This document shows positions 34,869-43,842 of a DNA stretch of 64,000 nucleotides, piece after piece. Position numbers and translations under genes: made by a program. The stretch's first letter is position 1, and every line of letters begins with the position of its first letter. The DNA is taken from the NCBI RefSeq assembly GCF_029338355.1, contig NZ_CP119802.1:1-64000 (forward strand), in the 5' to 3' direction. The notes under the pieces were generated by a model. It did not search any database. It saw only the letters and a program-made list of their open reading frames with translations, and had not been told where the DNA came from. This stretch comes from Halosegnis marinus (GTDB taxonomy: Archaea; Halobacteriota; Halobacteria; Halobacteriales; Haloarculaceae).

Positions 34869-36010
34869 CTAAAGCTCGGCTCCGTCGCCGTCCGCGACCG
34901 GAACGGTGAACCGGAGCGTCGTCCCGCCGTCGGTGCTCACGAGCGAGAGGTCGCCCCCGGCCAGCTCCGCGCTCCACCGCGCCAGCCACAGCCCGAGCCC
35001 GCAGCTGTGGAGCAGTTGCGTCTCCTCCGTCGCGTCGAGCACCGCGGCTTCCCGGGCGGGATTCCCGGCCCGTCGTCCGCGACGGTCACCGTCACGGAGC
35101 CGTCCGCGACGGCGACGGTCACCGTCACGGTCGCCTCGCCGGGGTGGTGGACGACCGCGTTCTCGACCACCTGTTCCAGCCCGAGTTCGAGGACGCGCGG
35201 GACCGGCGCGGAGCCCTCGATATCGACCCGGATGTCGGCCCCGGGCGCGAGCCCCTCCCGGCGTGCGGCCACCTCCCGGGCGAGTGCCGCGGCGTCCCGC
35301 GGCGGCAGGGCGTCCGCCGTCCCGAGGAGCCGCTCGAACGAGCGCGCCGTGTCACAGACGGCGACGAGGTCCGCGGTCGCCCGCTCGACGGCCCGCGCCG
35401 AGTCCGCGCGGTCGCCGTCCGCCTCCTCGACGAGCCGCTGGGTGTGCCCCTCGATGACGTTCACGTGGTTGCGCACGTCGTGGCGCAACACCCTGTTGAG
35501 GACGCTCAGCCGCTGTCGGGCACGCTCCGCGTCGCGTCGGGCGTCCGTGGTCGCGGCCGTCGCCCGGTTCCGCCGCACGTCGTAGACGCTCACGAGCAGG
35601 CCGATGACGGCGCCGCCCATCGTCCACACGGCGAGCAGATAGACGGGGTGGGCGAGCGGCGTCCCGTTGAACGCCGCGTGGAGGACGGTCAGGGCACCGG
35701 CCGCACCGACGGAAACCCCGCCGAGGAGCGCCCAGCCGAACTGGCGGCGGGTCTCCCCGACCGTCCACCGCTCGTGACGCCACAGCCACGCGGTCCCGAC
35801 GACGCCGACCGACAGGCTGGCCGCGGGGACCAGCCCCGCGACCCGGTCGAAGGACGTCAACGAGAGCGTGACGAGGAGCCATCCCTCGGCGGCGACGAGG
35901 CCGACGCCGAGCGCGGCCGTCGCGCAGCCCCAGGGAACCCACCCGCGGCGCCGCTCGCTGTCGGACGCCTCGGCCCGCGCCGCGGCGACGCCTGCGGGAG
36001 GAGTGGTCAC
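34869..36010 (-). CDS. Membrane sensor histidine kinase (frameshifted)
   Basis: About 380 residues after repair. Four hydrophobic helices occupy about residues 28-140. Then comes a coiled segment, the H-box SVLNRVLRHDVRNHVN and the ATPase VVENAVVHHPG, DDGPGIPP. The frame breaks at about 35050 (plus TTCCCGGGCGGG): one C is missing, after which the sequence continues REAAVLDATEETQLLHSCGLGLWLAR. The stop (TAG) is then at 34869. Orphan kinase, related in layout to the one at 32.2-33.2 kb. Confidence 0.8.
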
Positions 36011-36056
36011 TGGCCGTTGGTGGCGGGGCGCGTCGCAAAAACGTGGCGGCGGCGTG

Positions 36057-37040
36057 TTACTCCTCGATCTCGTCGACGATCTCGTCCGCGTCGATGTCCG
36101 CGTCCTCCAGCGCCTCCTCGATGTCCGCGCCGCCGGCGCCGCCGGCGCCGCCGGCGCCGCCCATGCCCATGCCGCCGCCCATCATGCCGGGCATGCCCAT
36201 GCCGCCCGAGCCGTCGATGACCTCCTGGATGACGATGCGGTCGATGCCCGTGAGGTCCATGACCTGCTGGCCCATCTGCTGCTTCTGGAACATCCACTGC
36301 TGGTTCATCGAGAGCTGCGGGGTCGCCTCGATGTAGAGGGAGGTCTTCTCGACCGTCTCGGTGACGGTCTCGGGCTCGCCGCCCTCCTCGTCCGGCTCCT
36401 CGACGCTCGTCTCCTCGACCTCGTCCTCCTGGATGTACATCTCCAGGTCGAGGTCGAGGAACATGTCGAACAGCCCCTGTGCGCGTTCGAGCTGGTCGGT
36501 GACCTCCTCGAGTATCTCGTAGTCGTACTCGATGTCCTCGCCGGCCAGCGGGTGGTTGAAGTCGACGCGGGCGCGGCCGCCGACGATGGTCTCCAGGTAG
36601 CCCTGCTCGCCGTCGATCTGGACCTGCGCGCCGGGGCGCATCGAGTCGTCGGGGATCTTGTTCGCCGAGACGGTGCGGACCTCGCTCTCGTCGTACTCGC
36701 CGAACGCCTCGGCGGCCTCGATGACGACGGAGCCGGAGTCGCCGACCTCGCCGCCGATGATGGCCTCCTCGACGGCCTCGAACAGGTGGCCCTCGCCGAG
36801 CACGATGGTGCGCGGCTCGAAGGTGCCCTGGTCGGCGACGCCCTCCTCCTCCGCGACCTCCTCGTCCGTCGTGTCGACCAGCTGGTCGGTCTCGACGGTG
36901 CGGGCGGTGTAGGCGATGCGGATGAAGTCGCCGGCCTGCAGGCCGGTCGCCTCCTCCGTCTCCTCGACCTCGTCGGTCGCCTCGGTCTCCTGTTCTGCCG
37001 TCTCCTCGGCCTCCGCGGCCTCCTCGGCTTCGTCACTCAT
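36057..37040 (-). CDS. Long FKBP-type peptidyl-prolyl isomerase
   Basis: 327 residues. A Glu-rich N-terminal leader (about 45 residues) precedes the FKBP domain (GDFIRIAYTARTVETDQLVDTT, RTIVLGEGHLFEAVEEAIIGGEVGDS). The insert-in-flap region follows (AFGEYDESEVRTVSANKIPDD, RVDFNHPLAGEDIEYDYEI), then a C-terminal domain ending in a Met/Gly stretch (GGMGMPGMMGGGMGMGG), three GGA repeats and an acidic tail. This is a cytoplasmic folding factor of the archaeal long type. A TATA-like TTGTTAA (minus strand, 37066-37072) lies about 27 bases before the ATG, suggesting a leaderless mRNA. Confidence 0.87.
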   Translation of the reverse strand: MSDEAEEAAEAEETAEQETEATDEVEETEEATGLQAGDFIRIAYTARTVETDQLVDTTDEEVAEEEGVADQGTFEPRTIVLGEGHLFEAVEEAIIGGEVGDSGSVVIEAAEAFGEYDESEVRTVSANKIPDDSMRPGAQVQIDGEQGYLETIVGGRARVDFNHPLAGEDIEYDYEILEEVTDQLERAQGLFDMFLDLDLEMYIQEDEVEETSVEEPDEEGGEPETVTETVEKTSLYIEATPQLSMNQQWMFQKQQMGQQVMDLTGIDRIVIQEVIDGSGGMGMPGMMGGGMGMGGAGGAGGAGGADIEEALEDADIDADEIVDEIEE

Positions 37041-37131
37041 ACCGTTACGGACTGCCGTCCTACCCTTAACAATCACGTTTCGTCGGCCGTCGGACGCGGC
37101 CTTTTTGCCCGGCGCACGCCGAGGCTCGCGG

Positions 37132-37707
37132 GTGTACGAGGTCGAACTCAAGCTGCCGGCGGACCACGACGCCGTGCGCGAGCGGCTGGCCGCGCTCGGC
37201 GCCCGGGAGGTCCGGACGGCGACGCAGCGCGACACCTACTACGACGCCCCCCACCGCGACTTCGCGGCGACGGACGAGGCGTTCCGGCTCCGCGAGGAGA
37301 CCGACGACGGCGGCACCGTCTCGAAGCTGACCTACAAGGGGCCGCTCGTGGACGCGGAGTCGAAGACCCGCGAGGAACACGAGACGGCGGTCGCGGACGG
37401 TGACGCGGCCCGCGCCATCGCCGAGGGACTGGGCTTCGAGCCCGCCGCCGTCGTCGAGAAGGAGCGCGTCTTCTACGAGACGGACGGGTTCGTCGTCACG
37501 CTCGACACCGTCACGGGGCTCGGAACGTTCGTGGAGGCGGAGACGGAGGTCGGAACCGAGGCCGAGGTGCCCGCGGCCCGCGACCGCGCCCGCGAACTGC
37601 TCGCCGACCTCGGCCTCGACCCCGAGGAGAACGTCCGCACGTCGTATCTCGGCCTGCTGTTCGAGGCCGGCGCCGCGACCGCCGCCGAGACGGATGCTTC
37701 GGAGTAA
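37132..37707 (+). CDS. CYTH domain protein (class IV adenylate cyclase/thiamine-triphosphatase-like)
   Basis: 191 residues from GTG 37132. It shows the CYTH signature VYEVELKLP (ExExK) at the start, then RDTYYDAPHRDFAATDEAFRLREE, KLTYKGPLVDAESKTREEHE and FVEAETEVG. These acidic and basic residues line a triphosphate tunnel. Many archaeal members probably hydrolyse inorganic or nucleoside triphosphates rather than make cAMP. It diverges from the FKBP gene. Confidence 0.83.
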   Translation: MYEVELKLPADHDAVRERLAALGAREVRTATQRDTYYDAPHRDFAATDEAFRLREETDDGGTVSKLTYKGPLVDAESKTREEHETAVADGDAARAIAEGLGFEPAAVVEKERVFYETDGFVVTLDTVTGLGTFVEAETEVGTEAEVPAARDRARELLADLGLDPEENVRTSYLGLLFEAGAATAAETDASE

Positions 37708-37732
37708 TCTTTTCGTGCCGAGGTGTTTCCGT

Positions 37733-37740
37733 AAGTTATA
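37733..37740 (+). promoter_or_regulatory. TATA box of the SAM synthetase gene
   Basis: AAGTTATA is centred about 30 bases before the ATG at 37767, placing the transcription start a few bases upstream of it. It stands out against the GC-rich surroundings. Confidence 0.6.
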
Positions 37741-37766
37741 GAACCGCCGCTTCGGTACGTCGTGCA

Positions 37767-38981
37767 ATGACTGAGCGCAATATTCGCGTCGAGCCCGCCG
37801 TCGGGCGTGCGGTGGAGGAGGAGGAGGTCGAGATCGTCGAGCGCAAGGGTATCGGTCACCCCGACTCCATCTGCGACGGCGTCGCGGAGCACGTCTCGCG
37901 GGCGCTCGCCCGGGCGTACCTCGACCGCGTCGGCCGCGTCCTCCACTTCAACACGGACGAGACACAGCTGGTCGCCGGCACGGCCGCCCCCGCCTTCGGC
38001 GGCGGCGAGGTCGTCGACCCCATCTACCTGCTCGTGGTCGGCCGCGCGACGAAGGAGTTCGTGACCGAGGAGGGCGACGTGGTTCGCATCCCCACCGAGT
38101 CCATCGCGCTGGAGGCCGCCCGCGACTACCTCCGCGAGCACTTCCCCGAACTCGACCTCGAAACCGACGTCGTCGTGGACGTGAAGCTCGGCGAGGGCTC
38201 CGGCGACCTCCAGACGGTGTTCGGCGAGGAGGGCGCGGAGGTGCCGATGGCGAACGACACCTCTTTCGGCGTCGGCCACGCGCCGCTCACGGAGACGGAA
38301 CGCATCGTCCGCGAGGTGGAGCGACGGCTGGTCGAGTCGTACCCCGAGCCCCACCTCGGACAGGACGTGAAGGTGATGGGGAAGCGCGAGGGCGACGAGA
38401 TAGACGTGACCGTCGCGGCCGCGATGGTGGACGCCCACCTCGACGACATCGACGCGTACGCGGCCGCCGTCGAGTCCGTCCGCGAGTACGTCGCCGGGGT
38501 CGCGGCCGAGTACACCGACCGCGACGTGAGCGTGCAGGTGAACACGGCCGACGACATCGAGCACGGCTCCGTCTACCTCACCACGACGGGCACCTCCGCC
38601 GAGCAGGGGGACGACGGCTCCGTGGGCCGCGGCAACCGCGCCAACGGCCTCATCACCCCGAACCGCTCCATGTCGATGGAGGCCACGTCGGGGAAGAACC
38701 CCGTCAACCACATCGGGAAGATATACAACCTCCTCTCGACCGAGATAGCCGAGGCGGTCGTCGCCGAGGTCGAGGGCATCGAGGAGATACGCGTCCGCCT
38801 GCTGTCGCAGATCGGCCAGCCCATCGACGCCCCGCACGTCGCGGACGCCGCGCTCGTCACCGAAGAGGGCGTCGCCGTCGGCGATATCGAGGCGGAGGTC
38901 GCGGCCGTCATCGACCGCGAACTGGCGGACGTGACGGCCATCACCCAGCGCGTCATCGACGGCGAGCTCTCGACGTTTTAG
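37767..38981 (+). CDS. mat: Archaeal S-adenosylmethionine synthetase
   Basis: Makes S-adenosylmethionine from methionine and ATP. 404 residues of the archaeal-type family, which is distinct from bacterial MetK. Motifs: VERKGIGHPDSICDGVAEHVSRAL, FNTDETQLVAG, MANDTSFGVGHAPLTETER, GDEIDVTVAAAMVDAH, GRGNRANGLITPNRSMSMEATSGKNPVNHIGKIYN and LLSQIGQPIDAP. It has its own promoter. It functionally follows the methionine synthase pair at 3-5 kb but is not linked to it. Confidence 0.95.
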   Translation: MTERNIRVEPAVGRAVEEEEVEIVERKGIGHPDSICDGVAEHVSRALARAYLDRVGRVLHFNTDETQLVAGTAAPAFGGGEVVDPIYLLVVGRATKEFVTEEGDVVRIPTESIALEAARDYLREHFPELDLETDVVVDVKLGEGSGDLQTVFGEEGAEVPMANDTSFGVGHAPLTETERIVREVERRLVESYPEPHLGQDVKVMGKREGDEIDVTVAAAMVDAHLDDIDAYAAAVESVREYVAGVAAEYTDRDVSVQVNTADDIEHGSVYLTTTGTSAEQGDDGSVGRGNRANGLITPNRSMSMEATSGKNPVNHIGKIYNLLSTEIAEAVVAEVEGIEEIRVRLLSQIGQPIDAPHVADAALVTEEGVAVGDIEAEVAAVIDRELADVTAITQRVIDGELSTF

Positions 38982-39017
38982 CGAAACGGATTTTTCCCCT
39001 CCCCACTCGGTCGGCGC

Positions 39018-39471
39018 ATGACGCGGGTCTGTCTCGTCGGGAGCGACGACGTGAACCTCCGGTACGAGCTCGTCTCCCGGGAGACGGCCCGCGACGCGCT
39101 CGCCACCTACGACCTCGCGGAGCCGTACGCGAACACGGTCGCGCTCGAAACCATCAGCCTCGGCTCCGCGGTCTCGCTGTTGAACGACCTGAACTGGTAC
39201 CTCGTCCGCTTCGCCGACGCCGCGCTCGTCCTCGAACCCTCCGTCAGCGACGAGGAGTGGCTCGCGGGAACTCGCCGCCGCGGTCCGCGACGACGAGGTG
39301 TCGGCCGAGGCGTCCGCGCGCTACCTGAAGGTGTACGGCGTGACGGCCGAGAACGAACTGGTCGAGCCGATGTTCGTGACCCGGACCGGCCACGAGCTCC
39401 CCGACTACGACCTCCGCGAGGTCGAGGACACCCTCCGCGTGCGCGTCACGGAGTCGGAGTTCGGGGCGTGA
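39018..39471 (+). CDS. DUF5804-like haloarchaeal protein (frameshifted)
   Basis: About 151 residues after repair. MTRVCLVGSDDVNLRYELVSRETARDALATYDL and SLGSAVSLLNDLNWYLVRFAD are recognisable as a haloarchaea-specific conserved family (probably DUF5804). Function unknown. The frame breaks at about 39265 (CTCGCGGGAACTC), consistent with loss of CG from CTCGCGCGGGAA. After repair it runs ELAAAVRDDEVSAEASARYLKVYGV to TGA at 39469-39471. Confidence 0.68.
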
Positions 39472-39514
39472 TCGGACACAAGGGCTTAGACGGGGACGGC
39501 CGACGCCTCCGAGC

Positions 39515-40324
39515 GTGCCCTCCCTCACGAACCTGCTCTCGGACGCCGCCGACCGCCTCGACGGGGTCTGGTGGCTCGCCGCGGTTCCCGCCCTGCTCGC
39601 GTTCACGAACGTCGGCGCCTTCGCGCGGACCGGCCGCGTCGACACCCACGTCGGCGTCTCGTTCCCCCCGCCGCTCCCCGTGACCGACGCGTGGAGCTTT
39701 CTCAGCCTCCCGACCGACGGGGTCCGACTGGGCGTCGCGGGCGCGCCGGCCACGGCGGCCGCCTTCACCCTCGGCGGCGCGCTGCTCTCCGGGGTTCTCA
39801 GTGCCGGGTATCTCGGGACCGTCGACCGCCGCTGGGACCGCCGAACCGGCGAGTTCCTCGCCGACGTGCGCGCCCACGCCGTGCCGCTGGCCGGCTTCCA
39901 CCTGCTCGTCGCCGTCGGCGCGTTCGCGGCGTTCGCGCTCGTGGAGGCAGTGCCGGCCCTGCTCCTGTTCGTCGTCCCCCTCCTCCTGCTCGGCGCGTAC
40001 CTGCTGTACCCCGCGCCGTACCTCGTCGTGACCGGGGACCGGGGACTCGTTCCCGCGCTCCGGCGCGCGTACGCGCTGACCGTGCCGGGCGGCGCGCCGC
40101 TGTCGTACTTCGCCCGGTACGTCCTCGCGGGGGCGGTCGTCTCCGTGCCCGCGACGCTGGTGTTCGTCAACCTCGGCGCGCTGGGGGCGACGCTCGGCGT
40201 CGTCGCGCTCGCGCCGGTCGCGCTGCTGTTCGACGCGGCCACGATGGGCTTCCTGAAGGAGGAGGCGGAGCCGGACGGCGGGGCGCCAACGACGTACGAA
40301 CCCGCGATACGCCCGGTCGACTAG
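39515..40324 (+). CDS. Multi-pass membrane protein, unknown
   Basis: 269 residues from GTG 39515. There are about five hydrophobic segments (roughly 18-35, 70-100, 130-150, 152-175, 205-250). The pattern (membrane helices, YLVVTGDRGLVPALRRAYALT as a conserved cytoplasmic loop) resembles a haloarchaeal glycerophosphoryl-diester-phosphodiesterase-membrane-domain-like family, but I cannot assign it firmly. Its stop overlaps that of the convergent cysteine synthase. Confidence 0.62.
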   Translation: MPSLTNLLSDAADRLDGVWWLAAVPALLAFTNVGAFARTGRVDTHVGVSFPPPLPVTDAWSFLSLPTDGVRLGVAGAPATAAAFTLGGALLSGVLSAGYLGTVDRRWDRRTGEFLADVRAHAVPLAGFHLLVAVGAFAAFALVEAVPALLLFVVPLLLLGAYLLYPAPYLVVTGDRGLVPALRRAYALTVPGGAPLSYFARYVLAGAVVSVPATLVFVNLGALGATLGVVALAPVALLFDAATMGFLKEEAEPDGGAPTTYEPAIRPVD

Positions 40325-41298
40325 TCGAACATCCCGGTCGACATGTAGCGCTCGCCCGAGTCCCAGAACACCGTGACGACGAGCGGACAGTCCTCGGGGA
40401 GGTCCGTCTCGGGCGCGGTCGGCTCGCCGTGCAGGAGGTCCGTCGTCGCGTCCGGGCCGGGGCAGTCGGCCTCGTCCGCGAGCCGCTCGGCCACGCGCTT
40501 CGCCGCGAGGTTCGACGCGCCCGACGACTGGCCCACCAGAATCCCCTCCTCGCGGGCGAGGCGGCGACACTCGGCCTCCGCCGCCTCGATGCCGACCGTC
40601 TCCACCGAGTCGACGAGGTCGATGTCGAGGTTCGGGGAGACGAAACCCGGCCCCATCCCCTGAAAGGAGTCGTTCTCCGGCTCCTTCCCGGAGAGGACGG
40701 CGCTGTCCTCGGGCTCGACGGCGACGATTTCCACCTCGGGGAACGCCTCCCGCAGGCGGCGACCGATGCCTGAGAGCGTTCCCCCGGTTCCGACCCCGGC
40801 GACGAGCGCGTCCACCTCGCGGTCGCCCACCTGGTGGAGAATCTCCCTCCCGGTCGTCTCGTAGTGGGCGCGGGGGTTCGCCTCGTTCTCGAACTGCCGC
40901 AGTTGGACGGCGCCCGCCTCTTGCTCTATCTCGTCGGCGCGGTCCTTCGCGTCGGAGATGTCCCCCTCCACGAGTTCGAGGGTCGCACCGTACGCGCGCA
41001 TCACGCGCTGGCGCTCGGGGGACTTCGAGGCCGGCATCACGATGGTGGCGTCGTACCCCTTCGCGGCGGCGACCATCGCGATGCCGATGCCGGTGTTGCC
41101 CGAGGTGGGTTCCACGATGGTGTCGCCCGGGTCGAGCGCGCCGTCGCGCTCCGCGGCCTCGACCATCGCGAGGGCGGGCCGGTCCTTCGCGCTCCCGCCG
41201 GGGTTCTTCGACTCCAATTTCGCGGCGACGACGCTGCCGGGCGGCGAGGCCACCTGCACGAGCGGCGAGCCGACGGTCCCCAGCACGCTTCGGTCCAT
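40321..41298 (-). CDS. cysK: Cysteine synthase family PLP enzyme
   Basis: 325 residues. PLP Lys in KNPGGSAKDRPAL (about residue 39), phosphate/substrate loop EPTSGNTGIG, PASKSPERQRVMRAYGA, the phosphate-binding GVGTGGTLSGIGR and SSGASNLAA near the end. This places it in the O-acetylserine (or O-phosphoserine) sulfhydrylase family; the exact acceptor cannot be read from sequence. Start chosen at the MDRSVLGTVGSPL methionine, which aligns with the family. An extra 16 N-terminal residues would start at 41346. Confidence 0.88.
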   Translation of the reverse strand: MDRSVLGTVGSPLVQVASPPGSVVAAKLESKNPGGSAKDRPALAMVEAAERDGALDPGDTIVEPTSGNTGIGIAMVAAAKGYDATIVMPASKSPERQRVMRAYGATLELVEGDISDAKDRADEIEQEAGAVQLRQFENEANPRAHYETTGREILHQVGDREVDALVAGVGTGGTLSGIGRRLREAFPEVEIVAVEPEDSAVLSGKEPENDSFQGMGPGFVSPNLDIDLVDSVETVGIEAAEAECRRLAREEGILVGQSSGASNLAAKRVAERLADEADCPGPDATTDLLHGEPTAPETDLPEDCPLVVTVFWDSGERYMSTGMFD

Positions 41299-41416
41299 TA
41301 CCCGACCGTTGCCGCCGACGGGTAAGGGGTCTGCGGACACCGGCATGGTCTGCCGTCCGCTTTCGGTCGCCTGCCGCGGGCGCGGACGTTAAGCGACCGC
41401 GGGAGATAGAGAGGCC

Positions 41417-41785
41417 ATGCAACTGGAGACGATGCGGCCGAACCCAGCGTGGGACGAGGCCTCCTACGAGGACGCCGTCGCGGCGTTCGCCGCGGTCGCC
41501 GACGAGATAACGGTGCGCGTGTGGGGCGGGGACTGGTGTAAGGACTGCCGGGCGCAACTGCCCGACTTCGGCGCGGCACTCGACGCCGCGGGCGTCCCCG
41601 AGGACCGCGTCCACCACTACCCGGTGGAGAAGAACGACGACGGCTCGAAGTCGGGCGAACTCGTCGACGAGTACGGCGTCGAACTGATTCCGACGGTCGT
41701 CGTGGAGCGCGACGGCGAGGAAGTGGCGCGGTTCGTCGAGGACGAACCCGTCCCCATCGTCGTCTACCTCGCCGACCGGCTCTGA
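41417..41785 (+). CDS. Thioredoxin-fold protein
   Basis: 122 residues. It has the redox motif GDWCKDCRAQLPDF (WCxxC type with KD in the middle) and a cis-proline segment VELIPTVVVERDGEEVARF. This is a cytoplasmic thioredoxin-like disulfide reductase. Its neighbour, the divergent cysteine synthase, suggests a thiol-metabolism context. Confidence 0.83.
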   Translation: MQLETMRPNPAWDEASYEDAVAAFAAVADEITVRVWGGDWCKDCRAQLPDFGAALDAAGVPEDRVHHYPVEKNDDGSKSGELVDEYGVELIPTVVVERDGEEVARFVEDEPVPIVVYLADRL

Positions 41786-41792
41786 CGCCGCG

Positions 41793-42008
41793 CTACTTGT
41801 ACCAGCAGTCTGCCCCGACCACGTCCCCTTCGACCCGCCCCGCGAACAGGTCGTAGAGCGCGCCGTCGAGCGTGACCTCCACCTCGCCGTCGGCGTCCGC
41901 GACCGTCACGACGGTCGTTCCCGCCCGCTCCGTCACGTTCCGGACGGTCGCCGCCGTCCACACCTCGGCGTCCGTGGCCGGGGGCTTCGCGCGGAGGCGG
42001 TCGTGCAT
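41793..42008 (-). CDS. Small beta-rich hypothetical protein
   Basis: 71 residues, VWTAATVRNVTERAGTTVVTVADADGEVEVTLDGALYDLF, a likely small beta-barrel, with a single C-terminal Cys (GADCWYK). It is the last gene of a minus-strand group after the DUF35 protein (8-base gap). It could be an accessory OB-like protein. Not recognised. Confidence 0.58.
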   Translation of the reverse strand: MHDRLRAKPPATDAEVWTAATVRNVTERAGTTVVTVADADGEVEVTLDGALYDLFAGRVEGDVVGADCWYK

Positions 42009-42016
42009 TCGGACCC

Positions 42017-42376
42017 TCAGACCCGCTCGAACAGCGGGCCGGGGTGGCCGTCGTCGCCCTCGACGACGCCGGCGAGCGCCACCTCGTCGCCGATGGCGGC
42101 GTGTTCGTCGCCGAACCGACCCATCACCCTCGCGTCGCCGAGTTCGACGACGCCGACCTGGTAGCCGCGCTCCGCGACGCCGGCGGGCGGCACCTGTATC
42201 GTCGTCTCCGTGTGGACGACGCCCGTCATCGGGAGTTCGACCCGTTCGAGGTCGCGGTTCCCGCAGTGCGGGCACGCGCCCGTCGGGGTGCCGTTCGTGT
42301 GGCCGCAGGAGCACGCGAGGCCGAGCAGGCGGTCCTCGCGCAGGGCCTCGGTCCACTCCGCGTACGTCAGGGTCAC
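42017..42376 (-). CDS. DUF35 OB-fold protein with zinc ribbon
   Basis: 119 residues. The zinc ribbon LACSCGHTNGTPTGACPHCGNRDLERVEL is followed by an OB-fold (TGVVHTETTIQVPP, YQVGVVELGDARVMGRF, GDEVALAGVVE). DUF35 proteins partner thiolases; in archaeal mevalonate synthesis a DUF35 subunit helps channel acetoacetyl-CoA. Its start overlaps the thiolase stop by 4 bases, as expected of a complex. Confidence 0.87.
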   Translation of the reverse strand: MTLTYAEWTEALREDRLLGLACSCGHTNGTPTGACPHCGNRDLERVELPMTGVVHTETTIQVPPAGVAERGYQVGVVELGDARVMGRFGDEHAAIGDEVALAGVVEGDDGHPGPLFERV

Positions 42377-43539
42377 GCGCGACCCTCCAGCACGCTGACG
42401 ACGGTCGTAGCGGAGTCCCCGCCGAGGTTGTGTGCGACGCCGGTGTCGGCGCCGGCGACCTGCCGCTCGCCGACCGTGCCGCGTATCTGTTCCGTGAGTT
42501 CGACGATCTGGGCCGTGCCCGTCGCGCCGATGGGGTGGCCCTTCGCCTTCAGGCCGCCCGAGGGGTTGATGGGCCGGTCGCCGTCCAACGAGGTCCGACC
42601 CTCGGCCGCGTACGCGCCGCCCTCGCCGTCGGGGGCGAAGCCGATGGCCTCGCTCGCCAGCACCTCCGCGCCCGTGAAGCAGTCGTGGACCTCCGCGAAG
42701 TCCGCGTCGTCGGCCGTGATGCCGGCCTGTTCGTAGGCGCTCTCCGCGGCGTCGCGCGCGGCTTGCGTCGCGGTCAGGTTGGCTTTATCGCCGATGGGGA
42801 CCACGTCCGTCGCGTGACCGACGCCGGTCACGTCGACCGGCGCGTCGTACGAGTCCGCGAGGTCGTCGCTCACGACGACCACGGCGCTTGCCCCGTCGGA
42901 GAACGGACAGCAGTCCATCAGCCGGAAGGGGTCGGCGACGACCGGTCCCTCCAGTACCTCCTCGACGGTCGTCTCCTTCCCGAAGTGGGCGCGGGGGTTC
43001 AGCCTGCCGTGCGCGTGGTTCTTCACCGCGACGGCGGCGAGCTGTTCCTCCGTCGTCCCGTACTCGTGCATGTGCCGCTTCGTGAGCAGGGCGAAGACGC
43101 CGGGGAAGGTGAGCCCCGTCGGCTGTTCGTACTGCCGGTGGGAGGCGGAGGCGAAGATGCGCGTCATCTCGGGGGTGTCCTTCCCGGTCTCGGGGGTACA
43201 CCGCTCGACGCCGCCGACGAGGACGGCGTCGTGGACGCCGGCGTCGACGGCCTGCACGGCGTTCTTGAACGCGTTCGCCGAGGTGGCGCAGGCGTCCTCG
43301 AACCGCTGGACCTCCATGCCCGCTGCGCCGATGTGGCTCGCCATCCGCGGGCCGAGGTGCGTCTCGTTCTCCGCCTGGCCGCTCATCGCGTTGCCGAAGT
43401 AGAGCGCGTCGAGGTCGCGCGCCGCGACCCCGGCGTCGTCGAGCGCCGCGAACGCGGCCTCGCCGAACAGCTCCTGTAGGGGTGTGTCGTGGACGCCGAA
43501 CTTCGTCATGCCGGCGCCGACGACGGCTGCACGTGCCAT
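42373..43539 (-). CDS. Archaeal thiolase (acetyl-CoA C-acetyltransferase family)
   Basis: 388 residues. The active-site Cys is in RFEDACATSANAFKNA (about residue 86). The catalytic histidines are in GLKAKGHPIGATG and VAHNLGGDS, replacing the bacterial CxG motif as in SCP2-type archaeal thiolases. Coupled to DUF35, it may make acetoacetyl-CoA for isoprenoid lipids or take part in acyl-CoA breakdown. Start chosen at MARAAVVGAGMTKFG. An 11-residue extension upstream is not conserved-looking. Confidence 0.88.
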   Translation of the reverse strand: MARAAVVGAGMTKFGVHDTPLQELFGEAAFAALDDAGVAARDLDALYFGNAMSGQAENETHLGPRMASHIGAAGMEVQRFEDACATSANAFKNAVQAVDAGVHDAVLVGGVERCTPETGKDTPEMTRIFASASHRQYEQPTGLTFPGVFALLTKRHMHEYGTTEEQLAAVAVKNHAHGRLNPRAHFGKETTVEEVLEGPVVADPFRLMDCCPFSDGASAVVVVSDDLADSYDAPVDVTGVGHATDVVPIGDKANLTATQAARDAAESAYEQAGITADDADFAEVHDCFTGAEVLASEAIGFAPDGEGGAYAAEGRTSLDGDRPINPSGGLKAKGHPIGATGTAQIVELTEQIRGTVGERQVAGADTGVAHNLGGDSATTVVSVLEGRA

Positions 43540-43596
43540 GCCACTACTCGTGTATCGGCGTTTATCAAGCAACCGCTTGCGACCGTCGGGCGCGTC

Positions 43597-43842
43597 CTAC
43601 CGCCCGAACCGGCCCTCGCGCTTCGCGGACTCCCGGGACGTGCCGCCGTCGCCGGGGAACACGAACCAGACGAGCGCCGCGCCGACGACGGCCCCGCCGG
43701 CGAGCGCTCCCGCGAGGACGGGGAGCGTCGCCCCGGCCTGCACGGCGATGAGGCCCGCCGACACCGCGACCAGCGCCGTCGCGGCGAGCTTCACCTTCAG
43801 CGCGAACGACGCGCGCTCCTCGTTCGAGACGGGGTCCACCAT
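43597..43842 (-). CDS. Small two-helix membrane protein
   Basis: 81 residues. A charged N-terminus (VSNEERASFALKVK) is followed by two adjacent hydrophobic helices (about 16-37 and 40-63) and a basic tail. The ATG overlaps the stop of the SnoaL-like gene (one-base overlap at 43842). Unknown function. Confidence 0.58.
   Translation of the reverse strand: MVDPVSNEERASFALKVKLAATALVAVSAGLIAVQAGATLPVLAGALAGGAVVGAALVWFVFPGDGGTSRESAKREGRFGR

Noticed and set aside
36120-36200. Possible short tandem repeat array or CRISPR-like repeat
   Set aside because: The GCCGCCGGC units are in-frame codons for Gly-Gly-Ala in the FKBP tail. There are no regular repeats with unique spacers.
42373-43539. Thiolase with DUF35 as a novel complex
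   Set aside because: The thiolase-DUF35 pairing is a known archaeal arrangement, so it is annotated but not reported as unusual.
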